Part shown: piece after piece, positions 1 to 5,721 of the stretch | How the letters are laid out: each line of letters opens with the position of its first letter | How positions within the stretch are numbered: position 1 is the stretch's first letter | The notes under the pieces: generated by a model | Databases searched by the model: none | The model's input: the letters and a program-made list of their open reading frames with translations, nothing else | Told to the model about the DNA's origin: nothing | Source: Chloroflexota bacterium | Lineage (GTDB): Bacteria; Chloroflexota; Anaerolineae; UBA1429 | Direction: 5' to 3' | Length of the DNA: 11,219 nt | Assembly (NCBI GenBank): GCA_014360745.1 | Contig: JACIWY010000079.1 | Span: 1-11,219 of the forward strand | Made by a program: the position numbers and the translations under genes

Positions 1-1748
1 GCGGTCGCTGGAAAGAGGGCGCACAGGCCCGTGATGTGACGCTAAACCTTAGCCCCGATGCGCCCCGACCAGATAACCCCGATTTCGAGATCGTCTGGGA
101 ACCCGAATCGTTATGGGTGGCCCGTTGGAAGGACAAATTGTCCGGCAAATATAAATACATTTGGCTGGGCGAGACCGCTCCCCTGCGTCAGGAACGCGAG
201 GCGCTCAAGTTCGACAAGGCCGTTCATCTCGATGAGCATATCCACACTATCCGTGAGCGCATCTATCGCGATCTTTCCAGTCAGGACGCGCAGGTACGTA
301 TGATTGCCACAGCGTGTTATCTCATCGATGCGTTATGCTTGCGCGTGGGCGACGAAAAAGAGCCCGACGAGGCGGATACTGTCGGCGCTACGACCCTGCG
401 GCCCGAGCATGTGACCATCCACGGCGATACCTCCGTCGAGTTTCGTTTCCTGGGCAAAGACTCAGTCGAGTGGCACAAGCACATCGAATTGCCCGAGCTG
501 GTCGTGGCCAGGTTGCGCGAGTTGATAGCCAATGCCCGCCCGTCGAGCAATGACAATGGAGATTCTCCCTCCCGCGGGTTACCGCAGCTCTTTCCCGACA
601 TCACCAGTCGAGATGTTAATACTTACCTGTCCGGTATTTTGCCCGGCCTCACGGCCAAGGTCTTTCGTACCCATCATGCCACGCAGGCTGTGACCAAGAG
701 CTTGGAAGAATCGGGGGTAAAAGCCCATGATCCCGAATACGCCAAGTGGGAAGCTGCCAACCTGGCCAATCTAGAAGCCGCTATCCTTTGTAACCATACC
801 AAGCAATACAAAGGCGATTGGCAGCGTACCAAAGCCCGTTATGCGGAGCGTAGGGAAAAGGCCGAGGAGCGTATTAAGCGCTATCGTTTACAAGAAGCCG
901 AATATCTTCAGCAGCGCAAAATATTGGAAGAAGAAGCAAAGCAAAAAGCCCAGGAAGCCGCAACGCCAGAAGAGCGACGCAAGGTTCGTGTCCGCTATCG
1001 TAAACGCATCGCCCGCGCTCAAAGCCGGTTGGAGGCCGCTCGAGAGCGCCGCCGGCGCGCTGAAAACGCGCTGGGCAAGATCAAGGCTCAATTCGCCATC
1101 GCTAGGGAAAAGCGGCAATGGAACCTGGGCACAAGCCTCAAGTCGTACATCGATCCCCGTGTTTACTACCGCTGGGGACAAAAGGTCGATTATGATGTGT
1201 TAGAGGCCTATTACCCGGCCACGCTGCGGCGCAAGTTCGCCTGGGTTCGCATGTTGGATGGGGAAGCTGAAGGACAAACCGAGGATCGAGGCATTGAGGT
1301 AAGGGCTTGTATGCCCGCAGATCTGGATGCCGTGGTGCGTTTCTTTGCCCGCGTGCTGGGGGATCATCCCGAAGCCAGGCTACCGCTCGATCCCCAGGCG
1401 ATCGAAGCGCGCTATTTGCCTTCCTTGGAAGAGGATTGGAAGGAGACTTTTGTCGCCCTGGAGGATGGCGAGATCACCGGTTTCATTGCCCTTGGTCCGG
1501 TATGGACCCGTGGCGAAGCGTCGTTGTTAGACGTCTTTGGAGTATTGCCGCCTGGCCCGCGCAGCGGTGCCGTGGCTACGCTCTTGGCCAACTTTGCTAC
1601 CCGCCGTTTGCATGACTATCAGTTGCACCATCCTCAAGAAAATTTTCGACTTTGCGCCCAAGATGATGGGTGGTTTGAGCTGGCTCCGGACCTTGTTGAG
1701 AAGTTGGAACTCGATAGCGATCAGGAGGAGGAAGCCCAAGAGCGTTGA
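1..1748 (+). CDS. Eukaryote-type DNA topoisomerase IB with C-terminal GNAT-like domain (5'-partial)
   Basis: A type IB topoisomerase nicks one DNA strand through a 3'-phosphotyrosine and relaxes positive and negative supercoils without ATP. The frame is open from base 3, and the residues before the GTG at 36 still resemble the eukaryotic core (R-D-V-T-L-N-L-S-P-D-A against human PED-I-I-I-N-C-S-K-D-A). The gene therefore begins before the window and GTG 36 is not the start. Counting codon 36 as residue 1, the catalytic set is Arg103 in CLRVGDEKE, Lys141 in FLGKDSV, Arg211 in KVFRTHHAT, His254 in AILCNHT and Tyr371 in SYIDPRV; these match human R488, K532, R590, H632 and Y723. Residues about 258-360 form a charged coiled-coil linker, as in eukaryotic enzymes. 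After the FAWV motif near 401, residues about 419-555 look like a GNAT acetyltransferase fold (VRACMPADLDAV start, PPGPRSGAVATLL in the acetyl-CoA loop position, somewhat degenerate). The usual bacterial enzyme is the smaller poxvirus-like form. The topoisomerase call is very secure; the GNAT call is moderate. Confidence 0.93.
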   Translation, partial: GRWKEGAQARDVTLNLSPDAPRPDNPDFEIVWEPESLWVARWKDKLSGKYKYIWLGETAPLRQEREALKFDKAVHLDEHIHTIRERIYRDLSSQDAQVRMIATACYLIDALCLRVGDEKEPDEADTVGATTLRPEHVTIHGDTSVEFRFLGKDSVEWHKHIELPELVVARLRELIANARPSSNDNGDSPSRGLPQLFPDITSRDVNTYLSGILPGLTAKVFRTHHATQAVTKSLEESGVKAHDPEYAKWEAANLANLEAAILCNHTKQYKGDWQRTKARYAERREKAEERIKRYRLQEAEYLQQRKILEEEAKQKAQEAATPEERRKVRVRYRKRIARAQSRLEAARERRRRAENALGKIKAQFAIAREKRQWNLGTSLKSYIDPRVYYRWGQKVDYDVLEAYYPATLRRKFAWVRMLDGEAEGQTEDRGIEVRACMPADLDAVVRFFARVLGDHPEARLPLDPQAIEARYLPSLEEDWKETFVALEDGEITGFIALGPVWTRGEASLLDVFGVLPPGPRSGAVATLLANFATRRLHDYQLHHPQENFRLCAQDDGWFELAPDLVEKLELDSDQEEEAQER

Positions 1749-1766
1749 GCGCGTTCCCGACGCGCT
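1748..1766 (+). terminator. Possible hairpin at the topoisomerase gene end
   Basis: A perfect 6-bp inverted repeat (AGCGCG at 1748-1753, CGCGCT at 1761-1766, 7-nt loop) starts on the last base of the topoisomerase stop codon, between two convergent genes. No T-tract follows on either strand, so it is at best a weak or factor-assisted terminator. Confidence 0.25.
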
Positions 1767-1812
1767 GCGTGAGAGCTTGTTGGCCGATCGTGGTTCGGGG
1801 GCATCATGCTCA

Positions 1813-2049
1813 TTATGGCGCTGAGGAACCCACTATGCTGTAATGTACTTCCAGCAAAGGCTCGGCAGAAGCTATCTCACCCGCTCTCTCCGAGGCAGAG
1901 ATGTGTTGCCCGGTCGATGGCGCATCGGCGAATAGCGCGGACAGGCGAGCATTCAGGCTAAAGAGCAACAGCAACAACATCAAAACCAGCGTCACCAACA
2001 CCGACATCGAAGTCATGCGTAGCCTGGCCACGGCAACTTGCTCCCTCAT
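1813..2049 (-). CDS. Small single-pass membrane protein, unknown function
   Basis: I do not recognise this 78-residue protein. Its start is well supported: on the minus strand GGGAGG (2060-2055) sits 5 nt before the ATG, one of the best ribosome binding sites in the window. A basic N-terminus (MREQVAVARLRM) is followed by a very hydrophobic leucine/valine stretch at residues about 15-32, then about 45 mostly polar residues. By the positive-inside rule the short N-terminus is cytoplasmic and the C-terminal part outside; an uncleaved anchor is more likely than a secreted protein because no clear signal-peptidase site stands out. There is no cysteine for a lipobox. It is the only minus-strand gene, convergent with the topoisomerase gene and divergent from rplS. 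No convincing -35/-10 pair was found for it, but a 12-bp palindrome lies 30 nt upstream of its ATG. Confidence 0.6.
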   Translation of the reverse strand: MREQVAVARLRMTSMSVLVTLVLMLLLLLFSLNARLSALFADAPSTGQHISASERAGEIASAEPLLEVHYSIVGSSAP

Positions 2050-2054
2050 GGTAT

Positions 2055-2060
2055 CCTCCC
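2055..2060 (-). promoter_or_regulatory. Shine-Dalgarno site of the small membrane protein
   Basis: GGGAGG on the minus strand, 5 nt before the ATG at 2049. It is the main evidence that this short reading frame is a real gene. Confidence 0.7.
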
Positions 2061-2079
2061 GAATCGTCGCTTTACCTTT

Positions 2080-2091
2080 CTTGACGTCAAG
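2080..2091. promoter_or_regulatory. 12-bp perfect palindrome, candidate operator
   Basis: CTTGACGTCAAG is a perfect inverted repeat lying in the intergenic region between the minus-strand membrane protein gene (ATG at 2049) and rplS. Read on the minus strand it also contains TTGACG, a good -35-like hexamer, but no matching -10 lies at 16-18 nt. The position suits a dimeric regulator of the small membrane protein gene; binding is inference only. Confidence 0.3.
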
Positions 2092-2207
2092 GATACACCA
2101 GGTGTTCCGCTATTGAATGACGAACTCGTGACGGTTTTATGACGATTACCTGATGGTTTGGGTTGGAGCCAAGGGCGAGCCCGATCATGTTGGCGCCAGG
2201 TATAGAT

Positions 2208-2236
2208 TTGCCGTGAACTGGGCCCTCCATTATAAT
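2208..2236 (+). promoter_or_regulatory. Sigma70-type promoter of rplS
   Basis: TTGCCG at 2208-2213, a 17-nt spacer and a perfect TATAAT at 2231-2236. The predicted transcription start is near 2243, giving a leader of about 30 nt before the rplS ATG. Hexamers and spacing are the same as at 4430-4458. Confidence 0.8.
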
Positions 2237-2274
2237 TAGCGTTCGTGATTCAGGTTGAAAGGCGGTGACCCGCA

Positions 2275-2661
2275 ATGGATGAGATAATCAGATCCCTTAA
2301 CCCGGAGCCTAATCCTAATATTCCCGATATTCGCCCTGGCGACACGGTGCGCGTGCATAATCGCATCGTCGAGGGCGATCGTGAGCGCATCCAAGTTTTC
2401 CAGGGCGTGGTTATGCGTATGCGCAAAGGGGGCGTCAACGCCAACTTTACCGTGCGCCGCATCGCTGCTCACGGCATCGGCGTCGAGCGCACTTTTCCCT
2501 TTAACTCACCGCGTATTGAGAAGGTCGAGATTCTTCGCCGCGCCAAGGTGCGCCGCGCCCAACTCTATTATTTGCGCAAATATCGCGGCAAGGCCGCCCG
2601 CCTGCGCGAGGATCGCTCCATGTATGAGCGCCGGCAGCGAGAAACGGAAGCTGAAGCCTGA
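2275..2661 (+). CDS. rplS: 50S ribosomal protein L19
   Basis: L19 sits at the interface of the ribosomal subunits on the 50S side. The 128-residue protein matches the family along its length: IPDIRPGDTVRVHNRIVEGDRERIQVFQGVV near residues 16-46, the RRIAAHGIGVERTFPFNSPRIEKVEI core near 61-86, and the basic end RRAKVRRAQLYYLRKYRGKAARL. The extra C-terminal residues to 128 are charged and make it slightly longer than the roughly 115-residue E. coli protein. The ATG at 2275 follows a purine-rich GGCGGTGA stretch about 8 nt upstream. A near-consensus promoter lies directly in front. In many bacteria rplS is followed by (lepB and) rnhB, as here, which supports the assignment and joint transcription with the next gene. 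Confidence 0.97.
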   Translation: MDEIIRSLNPEPNPNIPDIRPGDTVRVHNRIVEGDRERIQVFQGVVMRMRKGGVNANFTVRRIAAHGIGVERTFPFNSPRIEKVEILRRAKVRRAQLYYLRKYRGKAARLREDRSMYERRQRETEAEA

Positions 2662-2868
2662 ACACAAGAGCGGATCACACGGGGCATCTGGTGCGATCCA
2701 TGTGGGAGTTCCGAGCGATCTGATCTCTCATCCGAGGGTCGGCGTTGGTCGCGTCTGAGGTGTGAAATAGGGCGTGGCGCTGCGGCCGTAGGGTGGGTTC
2801 CCTATCGGTCGGCGAGCCCTGAATGGAGACGGTTGAGCCGGCTTGCGTGAGAGGTGCGGAGGCGTGGC
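2662..2868 (+). other. rplS-rnhB spacer, no gene
   Basis: About 200 nt without a supported reading frame. It holds two weak inverted repeats: GGATC (2672-2676) with GATCC about 19 nt later, closed further by CAC/GTG after a mismatch; and TAGGG (2789-2793) with CCCTA (2800-2804). Neither is followed by a T-tract and I see no good promoter, so read-through from rplS into rnhB is likely. Confidence 0.4.
2858..2862 (+). promoter_or_regulatory. Shine-Dalgarno site fixing the rnhB start
   Basis: GGAGG ends 6 nt before the ATG at 2869. It favours this start over the in-frame GTG at 2854, which lies before the site. Confidence 0.7.
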
Positions 2869-3507
2869 ATGGGCCAGCAACCAGACCTGGTCGATGAACA
2901 CAGGTTATGGCGGCGGGGCTGCATGTGCATCGCCGGCATCGACGAAGCAGGACGCGGCGCTTGGGCCGGCCCTGTGGTTGCAGCCGCCGTCGTTTTGCCC
3001 CGGTTGCCCGACTTGAGGCGCCTTTTGGCCCCCGTGCGTGACTCCAAACAGTTGCTTCCCTCGCAACGAGAATATTGTTATGAGTTGATTTTGTCCCGCG
3101 CCTTGGATCATGGCGTCGGCGTGGTCTCGCCGGCTGAGATCGACGAGCTGGGTATCGTCGCCGCCACCCGGGAGGCCATGATCCAGGCCGTGAGGACGTT
3201 GCGTGTTCCTCCCGATGGCCTGATCATCGATGCCCTGTCCCTGCCTCGGTTGGCGCTCCCTCAGGTAGCCGTGCCCAAAGCCGATCTTTATTCCCTTTCC
3301 GTGGCTGCGGCTTCCATTGTGGCCAAGGTGACCCGCGATCGCCTGATGGTCGCTCTCGATGCCCAACTCCCCGAGTACGGTTTTGCGGCCCATAAGGGCT
3401 ATGGCACGGAACAACATCGGCGGGCCCTGCTTTGCCATGGCCCCAGCGAATATCATCGGCGTAGCTTTGCGCCCGTTCGCGCGCTGCTCGAGGTCGATGA
3501 TGTCTGA
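2869..3507 (+). CDS. rnhB: Ribonuclease HII
   Basis: RNase HII cuts RNA in RNA:DNA hybrids and starts removal of single ribonucleotides from DNA. The 212-residue protein is of normal family length. It has the signature IAGIDEAGRG with catalytic Asp25 and Glu26, the RDSKQL motif near 57-62, Asp121 in LIIDAL, and Asp139 in KADLYSLSVAAASIVAKVTRDRL. The 18-residue gap between the last two acidic residues matches characterised bacterial enzymes, so the DEDD site is complete. The HKGYGT motif near 175-180 is also typical. The ATG at 2869 is chosen because GGAGG lies 6 nt upstream; a GTG at 2854 would add five residues. It follows rplS, a common bacterial pairing, and its last 8 bp overlap the exonuclease gene, implying translational coupling. 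Confidence 0.96.
   Translation: MGQQPDLVDEHRLWRRGCMCIAGIDEAGRGAWAGPVVAAAVVLPRLPDLRRLLAPVRDSKQLLPSQREYCYELILSRALDHGVGVVSPAEIDELGIVAATREAMIQAVRTLRVPPDGLIIDALSLPRLALPQVAVPKADLYSLSVAAASIVAKVTRDRLMVALDAQLPEYGFAAHKGYGTEQHRRALLCHGPSEYHRRSFAPVRALLEVDDV
3490..3493 (+). promoter_or_regulatory. Ribosome binding site deciding the exonuclease start
   Basis: GAGG inside the rnhB coding end. It lies 6 nt before ATG 3500 and only 3 nt before ATG 3497, so the second of the tandem ATGs is favoured. Confidence 0.5.
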
Positions 3508-4351
3508 TCCCCTTGCCGCCTTGCTGGCCGCCGGCATCGATCAGGTGCCCATTACCTTTCTCGATGTAGAGACCACGGGCCTTTACCCCGAGTTGGGCGA
3601 CCGCGTGGTCGAGATAGCCGCTTTGCGTTGCGAAGGCGACCTCGTGGTAGATGCTCTCCATCAGCTCATCAACCCGCAAAGGCGCATCGGCGCCGGGGCG
3701 TTCGCCGTGCATGGCATCACCGATGACATGGTCCGCGATGCCCCCCATTTTGCCCAAATCGCTGGCGACGTGCTAGATCTGCTGCGGGGCGCCGTTTTTG
3801 TGGGGCATAATGCCCCTTTCGATCTGGGCTTTTTGCTCGAAGAACTGAGCCTGGTTGGCATGACCCTGCCGCCGATGGTAGCCCTGTGCACGCTGCGCCT
3901 GTCCCGTCGCCAGTATCGGCTGCCCGGCTATTCCCTCGGTCGGGTCACAGAGACGCTGGGCCTTGGCATCGCCGGCGAGACCCATCGCGCCATGACCGAT
4001 GTATTGCTGACCCGTGCGCTCATGACGCGGCTGATCGACGATATGTGGGCTCGCGGCATTCGCACCGTGCGCGACTATGTGGCCGAGCAGGGCGGCCCCA
4101 TCTCCGTAATCCGCTCGAGCCGGCTCGACGTTCCGATCGAAATCCGCGAGGCCCTGGCCGATGATCGTTTGTTGGCCTTGCGCTATCGCGCTATGGACGG
4201 CACGGAGACGCAAAGGTTTGTGCGCCCTTATCGCGTTGTGCGCCGCAGCGGCCAGTTGTTGTTACTCGGTTATTGCTTGTTGCGCAACGCCGAGCGCACC
4301 TTCCGCATCGATCGCATCATCGAGATCGAGATCGTCGATCGCTTTGAGTAG
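3500..4351 (+). CDS. DnaQ-like DEDDh 3'-5' exonuclease fused to a WYL domain
   Basis: The N-terminal half (residues about 17-182) is a DEDDh exonuclease as in DNA polymerase III epsilon. ExoI FLDVETTG supplies Asp22 and Glu24, ExoII HNAPFD supplies Asp108, and ExoIII HRAMTD supplies His162 and Asp167, so the two-metal site is complete. The C-terminal part (about 208-283) resembles a WYL domain: an I-x-x-A-L segment, LRYRAMDG, RFVRPYRVV, LLLLGYCLL and the closing RTFRIDRI. WYL domains are generally taken to bind ligands or nucleic acid and regulate partner domains. A product of 283 residues fits start ATG 3500, with GAGG at 3490-3493 spaced 6 nt; ATG 3497 is possible but badly spaced. It overlaps the end of rnhB by 8 bp, so a joint role in RNA:DNA or repair processing is plausible. 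It is not a typical epsilon subunit because of the WYL extension. Confidence 0.88.
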   Translation: MSDPLAALLAAGIDQVPITFLDVETTGLYPELGDRVVEIAALRCEGDLVVDALHQLINPQRRIGAGAFAVHGITDDMVRDAPHFAQIAGDVLDLLRGAVFVGHNAPFDLGFLLEELSLVGMTLPPMVALCTLRLSRRQYRLPGYSLGRVTETLGLGIAGETHRAMTDVLLTRALMTRLIDDMWARGIRTVRDYVAEQGGPISVIRSSRLDVPIEIREALADDRLLALRYRAMDGTETQRFVRPYRVVRRSGQLLLLGYCLLRNAERTFRIDRIIEIEIVDRFE

Positions 4352-4429
4352 GGCACGTCGGACAACCGCAGGCTGGTTTGATATATGACCTAGGGTTGGG
4401 CGTAGCCACTAAGAGAATGGCGTAGAGGT

Positions 4430-4458
4430 TTGCCGTCCCCCTTTTCCGCAAGTATAAT
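4430..4458 (+). promoter_or_regulatory. Sigma70-type promoter upstream of the structured leader
   Basis: TTGCCG at 4430-4435, a 17-nt spacer, and a perfect TATAAT at 4453-4458. The predicted start is near 4465, some 330 nt before the next ATG. The hexamers and spacing equal those of the rplS promoter, which makes a chance match unlikely. Confidence 0.78.
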
Positions 4459-4568
4459 GACTTTGTTGAAATGCCATCTCCTCGGCCTGATTCGTCCGCA
4501 GTGGGGAAAAAAAGTTCCCCTTTCCCTGGGATGGTGCCAGGGCCGGATGCTATGCGGCCGTTGTTTTC

Positions 4569-4599
4569 GAGGCATAGTCGTGATTTCAAACTGTGCCTC
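4569..4599 (+). other. 10-bp hairpin in the leader
   Basis: GAGGCATAGT (4569-4578) pairs with ACTGTGCCTC (4590-4599) with one G-U pair and an 11-nt loop. It is among the most regular stems of the region. Confidence 0.55.
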
Positions 4600-4647
4600 T
4601 AAACCGCAAAAAAGCGTGCTTGGAAAAGCGCGGCTGCAGATGTGTTC

Positions 4648-4687
4648 GTTTTGGGAGGCCCCATGTCCTTGCAGGACGCCACAAAAC
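4648..4687 (+). other. Three-segment hairpin in the leader
   Basis: GTTTTG (4648-4653) pairs with CAAAAC (4682-4687). Inside it GGC (4657-4659) pairs with GCC (4678-4680), and GTCCT (4665-4669) pairs with AGGAC (4673-4677). The nested, interrupted stem is typical of folded RNA rather than a simple terminator. Confidence 0.5.
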
Positions 4688-4713
4688 ATGAAAATGATGT
4701 GCCGTGTTCCGGG

Positions 4714-4739
4714 TGGTGAGGCGGAGCTCGGCCTCGCCA
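4714..4739 (+). other. Candidate antiterminator-like stem
   Basis: A 9-bp stem (TGGTGAGGC at 4714-4722 with GCCTCGCCA at 4731-4739, one G-U pair, 8-nt loop). Its 3' arm shares GCCA (4736-4739) with the next hairpin, so the two cannot form fully at the same time. Confidence 0.45.
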
Positions 4740-4776
4740 ACTTGGAGGGCCGGGAGGCCCAAGTTGGCGCTATTTT
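4736..4776 (+). terminator. Candidate terminator/attenuator before the eIF2B-family gene
   Basis: GCCAACTTGG (4736-4745) is perfectly complementary to CCAAGTTGGC (4759-4768), a 10-bp stem with a 13-nt GC-rich loop that can itself pair. It is followed by GCTATTTT, a short imperfect T-run, and then by the ribosome binding site at 4779-4785. It could end a small RNA or attenuate transcription into the operon; the T-run is weak. Confidence 0.35.
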
Positions 4777-4794
4777 CGAAGGAGGCAAGCAGCG

Positions 4795-5721
4795 ATGCCG
4801 CGCACAAGGTGGGAGTCGGCGTTAGAAGAGTTGAGCCGCGATAACCGCTCCGGGGCCCAAGAGATCGCCGACCGCGCCCTGCAACTGCTTATCGATATCA
4901 TCGGTGATTCAGAGCCAGCAGGCGTCATCACCTATCGCCAGTGGTTGTTGCGCATCAGTCGCCAATTGGTCGCTGCGCAACCCTCGATGGGCATCCTGTT
5001 TCGCCTGGTGAACGACATGCTGTGGGCCACGGACGGCGCCACCGGTGCGGTCGAAATGCGCCAGGCCGCCCTTGACTATCTTCAACAGCATCAGGCTCGC
5101 CAGATGTTGGCCCTGAGGAGCCTGATCGATGCTGCCGTCACCGAGATAGGGCATTATCAAGCCATCATGACCTACTCGCGCAGTTCGACCGTCGCACACG
5201 TTCTGAGCGCCATCGGCAACAAGAACATGCGCATTTATTGCGGCGAAGGTCGGCCGATGTTCGAAGGCCAGGCGTTGGCCAGCGAACTGGGCTGGGCGGG
5301 CTTGCGCGTCATTCTGGGCATCGACATGGCCCTTTTCGGCTGGCTTTCTGAGGTGCAGGCGTTGGTCTTGGGCGCCGACAGCCTGGCCCTCACCGGCTTG
5401 ATCAACAAGGTCGGCACCGCACAACTCGTGCGCGCCGCCGTCGAGGCCGACATCCCGCGCATCGTCCTGGCTACGACATTCAAGTTCATGCCCAAGGATT
5501 TTTTGGCCGATCAATATCTGCGCGCAGGCGATCCAGAGGAAATCATGCCGCTATCCAGCAGCAACGTTGAGGTGCGCAACGTGTATTTCGACGTGACGCC
5601 GCTCGAGCAGATCACCACCGTCATCACCGAAAAAGGTGCGTTGCAAGGCGAGAATCTGCTGGCGGAGCTCGAAGCTATCGAAACGTATCCCGGTTTGCGT
5701 CGAGGGCCGGGCGAACGATGA
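4795..5721 (+). CDS. eIF2B alpha/beta/delta-family protein (isomerase-like fold)
   Basis: The 308-residue protein belongs to the superfamily holding eIF2B subunits, methylthioribose-1-phosphate isomerase (MtnA) and ribose-1,5-bisphosphate isomerase. Visible hallmarks are TYSRSSTV (127-134), YCGEGRPMFEG (148-158), LGADSLALTG (192-201) and LINKVGTAQL (202-211), after an alpha-helical N-terminal domain of about 110 residues. In the isomerases the first motif carries the catalytic cysteine (as in HCNTG or HCNSS); here the position reads SRSS as in eIF2B regulatory subunits, while the later Asp195 is kept. A sugar-phosphate isomerase activity is therefore doubtful, and a nucleotide or sugar-phosphate binding role is an equally fair guess. 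AAGGAGG (4779-4785) lies 9 nt before the ATG. Its stop overlaps the next start as ATGA, indicating coupled translation with the CinA-like gene. Expression would come through the structured leader. Confidence 0.85.
   Translation: MPRTRWESALEELSRDNRSGAQEIADRALQLLIDIIGDSEPAGVITYRQWLLRISRQLVAAQPSMGILFRLVNDMLWATDGATGAVEMRQAALDYLQQHQARQMLALRSLIDAAVTEIGHYQAIMTYSRSSTVAHVLSAIGNKNMRIYCGEGRPMFEGQALASELGWAGLRVILGIDMALFGWLSEVQALVLGADSLALTGLINKVGTAQLVRAAVEADIPRIVLATTFKFMPKDFLADQYLRAGDPEEIMPLSSSNVEVRNVYFDVTPLEQITTVITEKGALQGENLLAELEAIETYPGLRRGPGER

Larger units (their letters stand above)
4465..4770 (+). ncRNA. Unidentified structured leader or independent small RNA
   Basis: This 300-nt stretch lies between a strong promoter and the ribosome binding site of the eIF2B-family gene and has no supported protein gene. 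Successive hairpins can be read directly: GGGGAA/TTCCCC (4503-4520, A-rich loop); CCCTGG/CCAGGG (4524-4542); GGCCG/CGGCC (4541-4559, competing with the previous one); a 10-bp stem with one G-U (4569-4599); a 7-bp stem with a GGAA GNRA tetraloop (4615-4632); a three-part stem (4648-4687); and two overlapping stems at 4714-4768. The octamer CTCGGCCT occurs at 4481-4488 and again at 4727-4734, so the 5' end could compete for the same partners. I checked by eye for hallmarks of RNase P RNA, tmRNA, SRP RNA, T-box, TPP and cobalamin elements and found none. It may be a cis-regulatory leader, a stand-alone RNA ending at the last hairpin, or partly a dispersed palindromic repeat. Confidence 0.5.

Noticed and set aside
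36..38. GTG as the start codon of the topoisomerase gene
   Set aside because: The frame is open to the window edge, and the codons before it still resemble the eukaryotic topoisomerase core; no ribosome binding site precedes it.
2745..2773. Possible promoter for rnhB (TTGGTC with TAGGGC)
   Set aside because: The -10 match is poor; read-through from the rplS promoter explains expression better.
2905..3537. 210-codon minus-strand frame opposite rnhB
   Set aside because: It is antisense to a complete, well-conserved RNase HII gene, shows low-complexity composition typical of shadow frames and lacks a ribosome binding site.
4711..4725. GGGTGGTGAGGCGG resembling a T-box sequence
   Set aside because: It diverges from the AGGGTGGNACCGCG consensus, no specifier stem with AGTA bulge was found, and the downstream gene is not tied to aminoacylation.
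4390..4788. 132-codon open frame across the leader, minus strand
   Set aside because: No ribosome binding site or recognisable motif; it mirrors the GC-rich palindromes and is better explained as a by-product of RNA structure.
4430..4825. 131-codon open frame across the leader, plus strand
   Set aside because: Its first codon lies in the -35 box, so it could not be translated from this promoter; it has no ribosome binding site, resembles no family and runs into the next gene in another frame.
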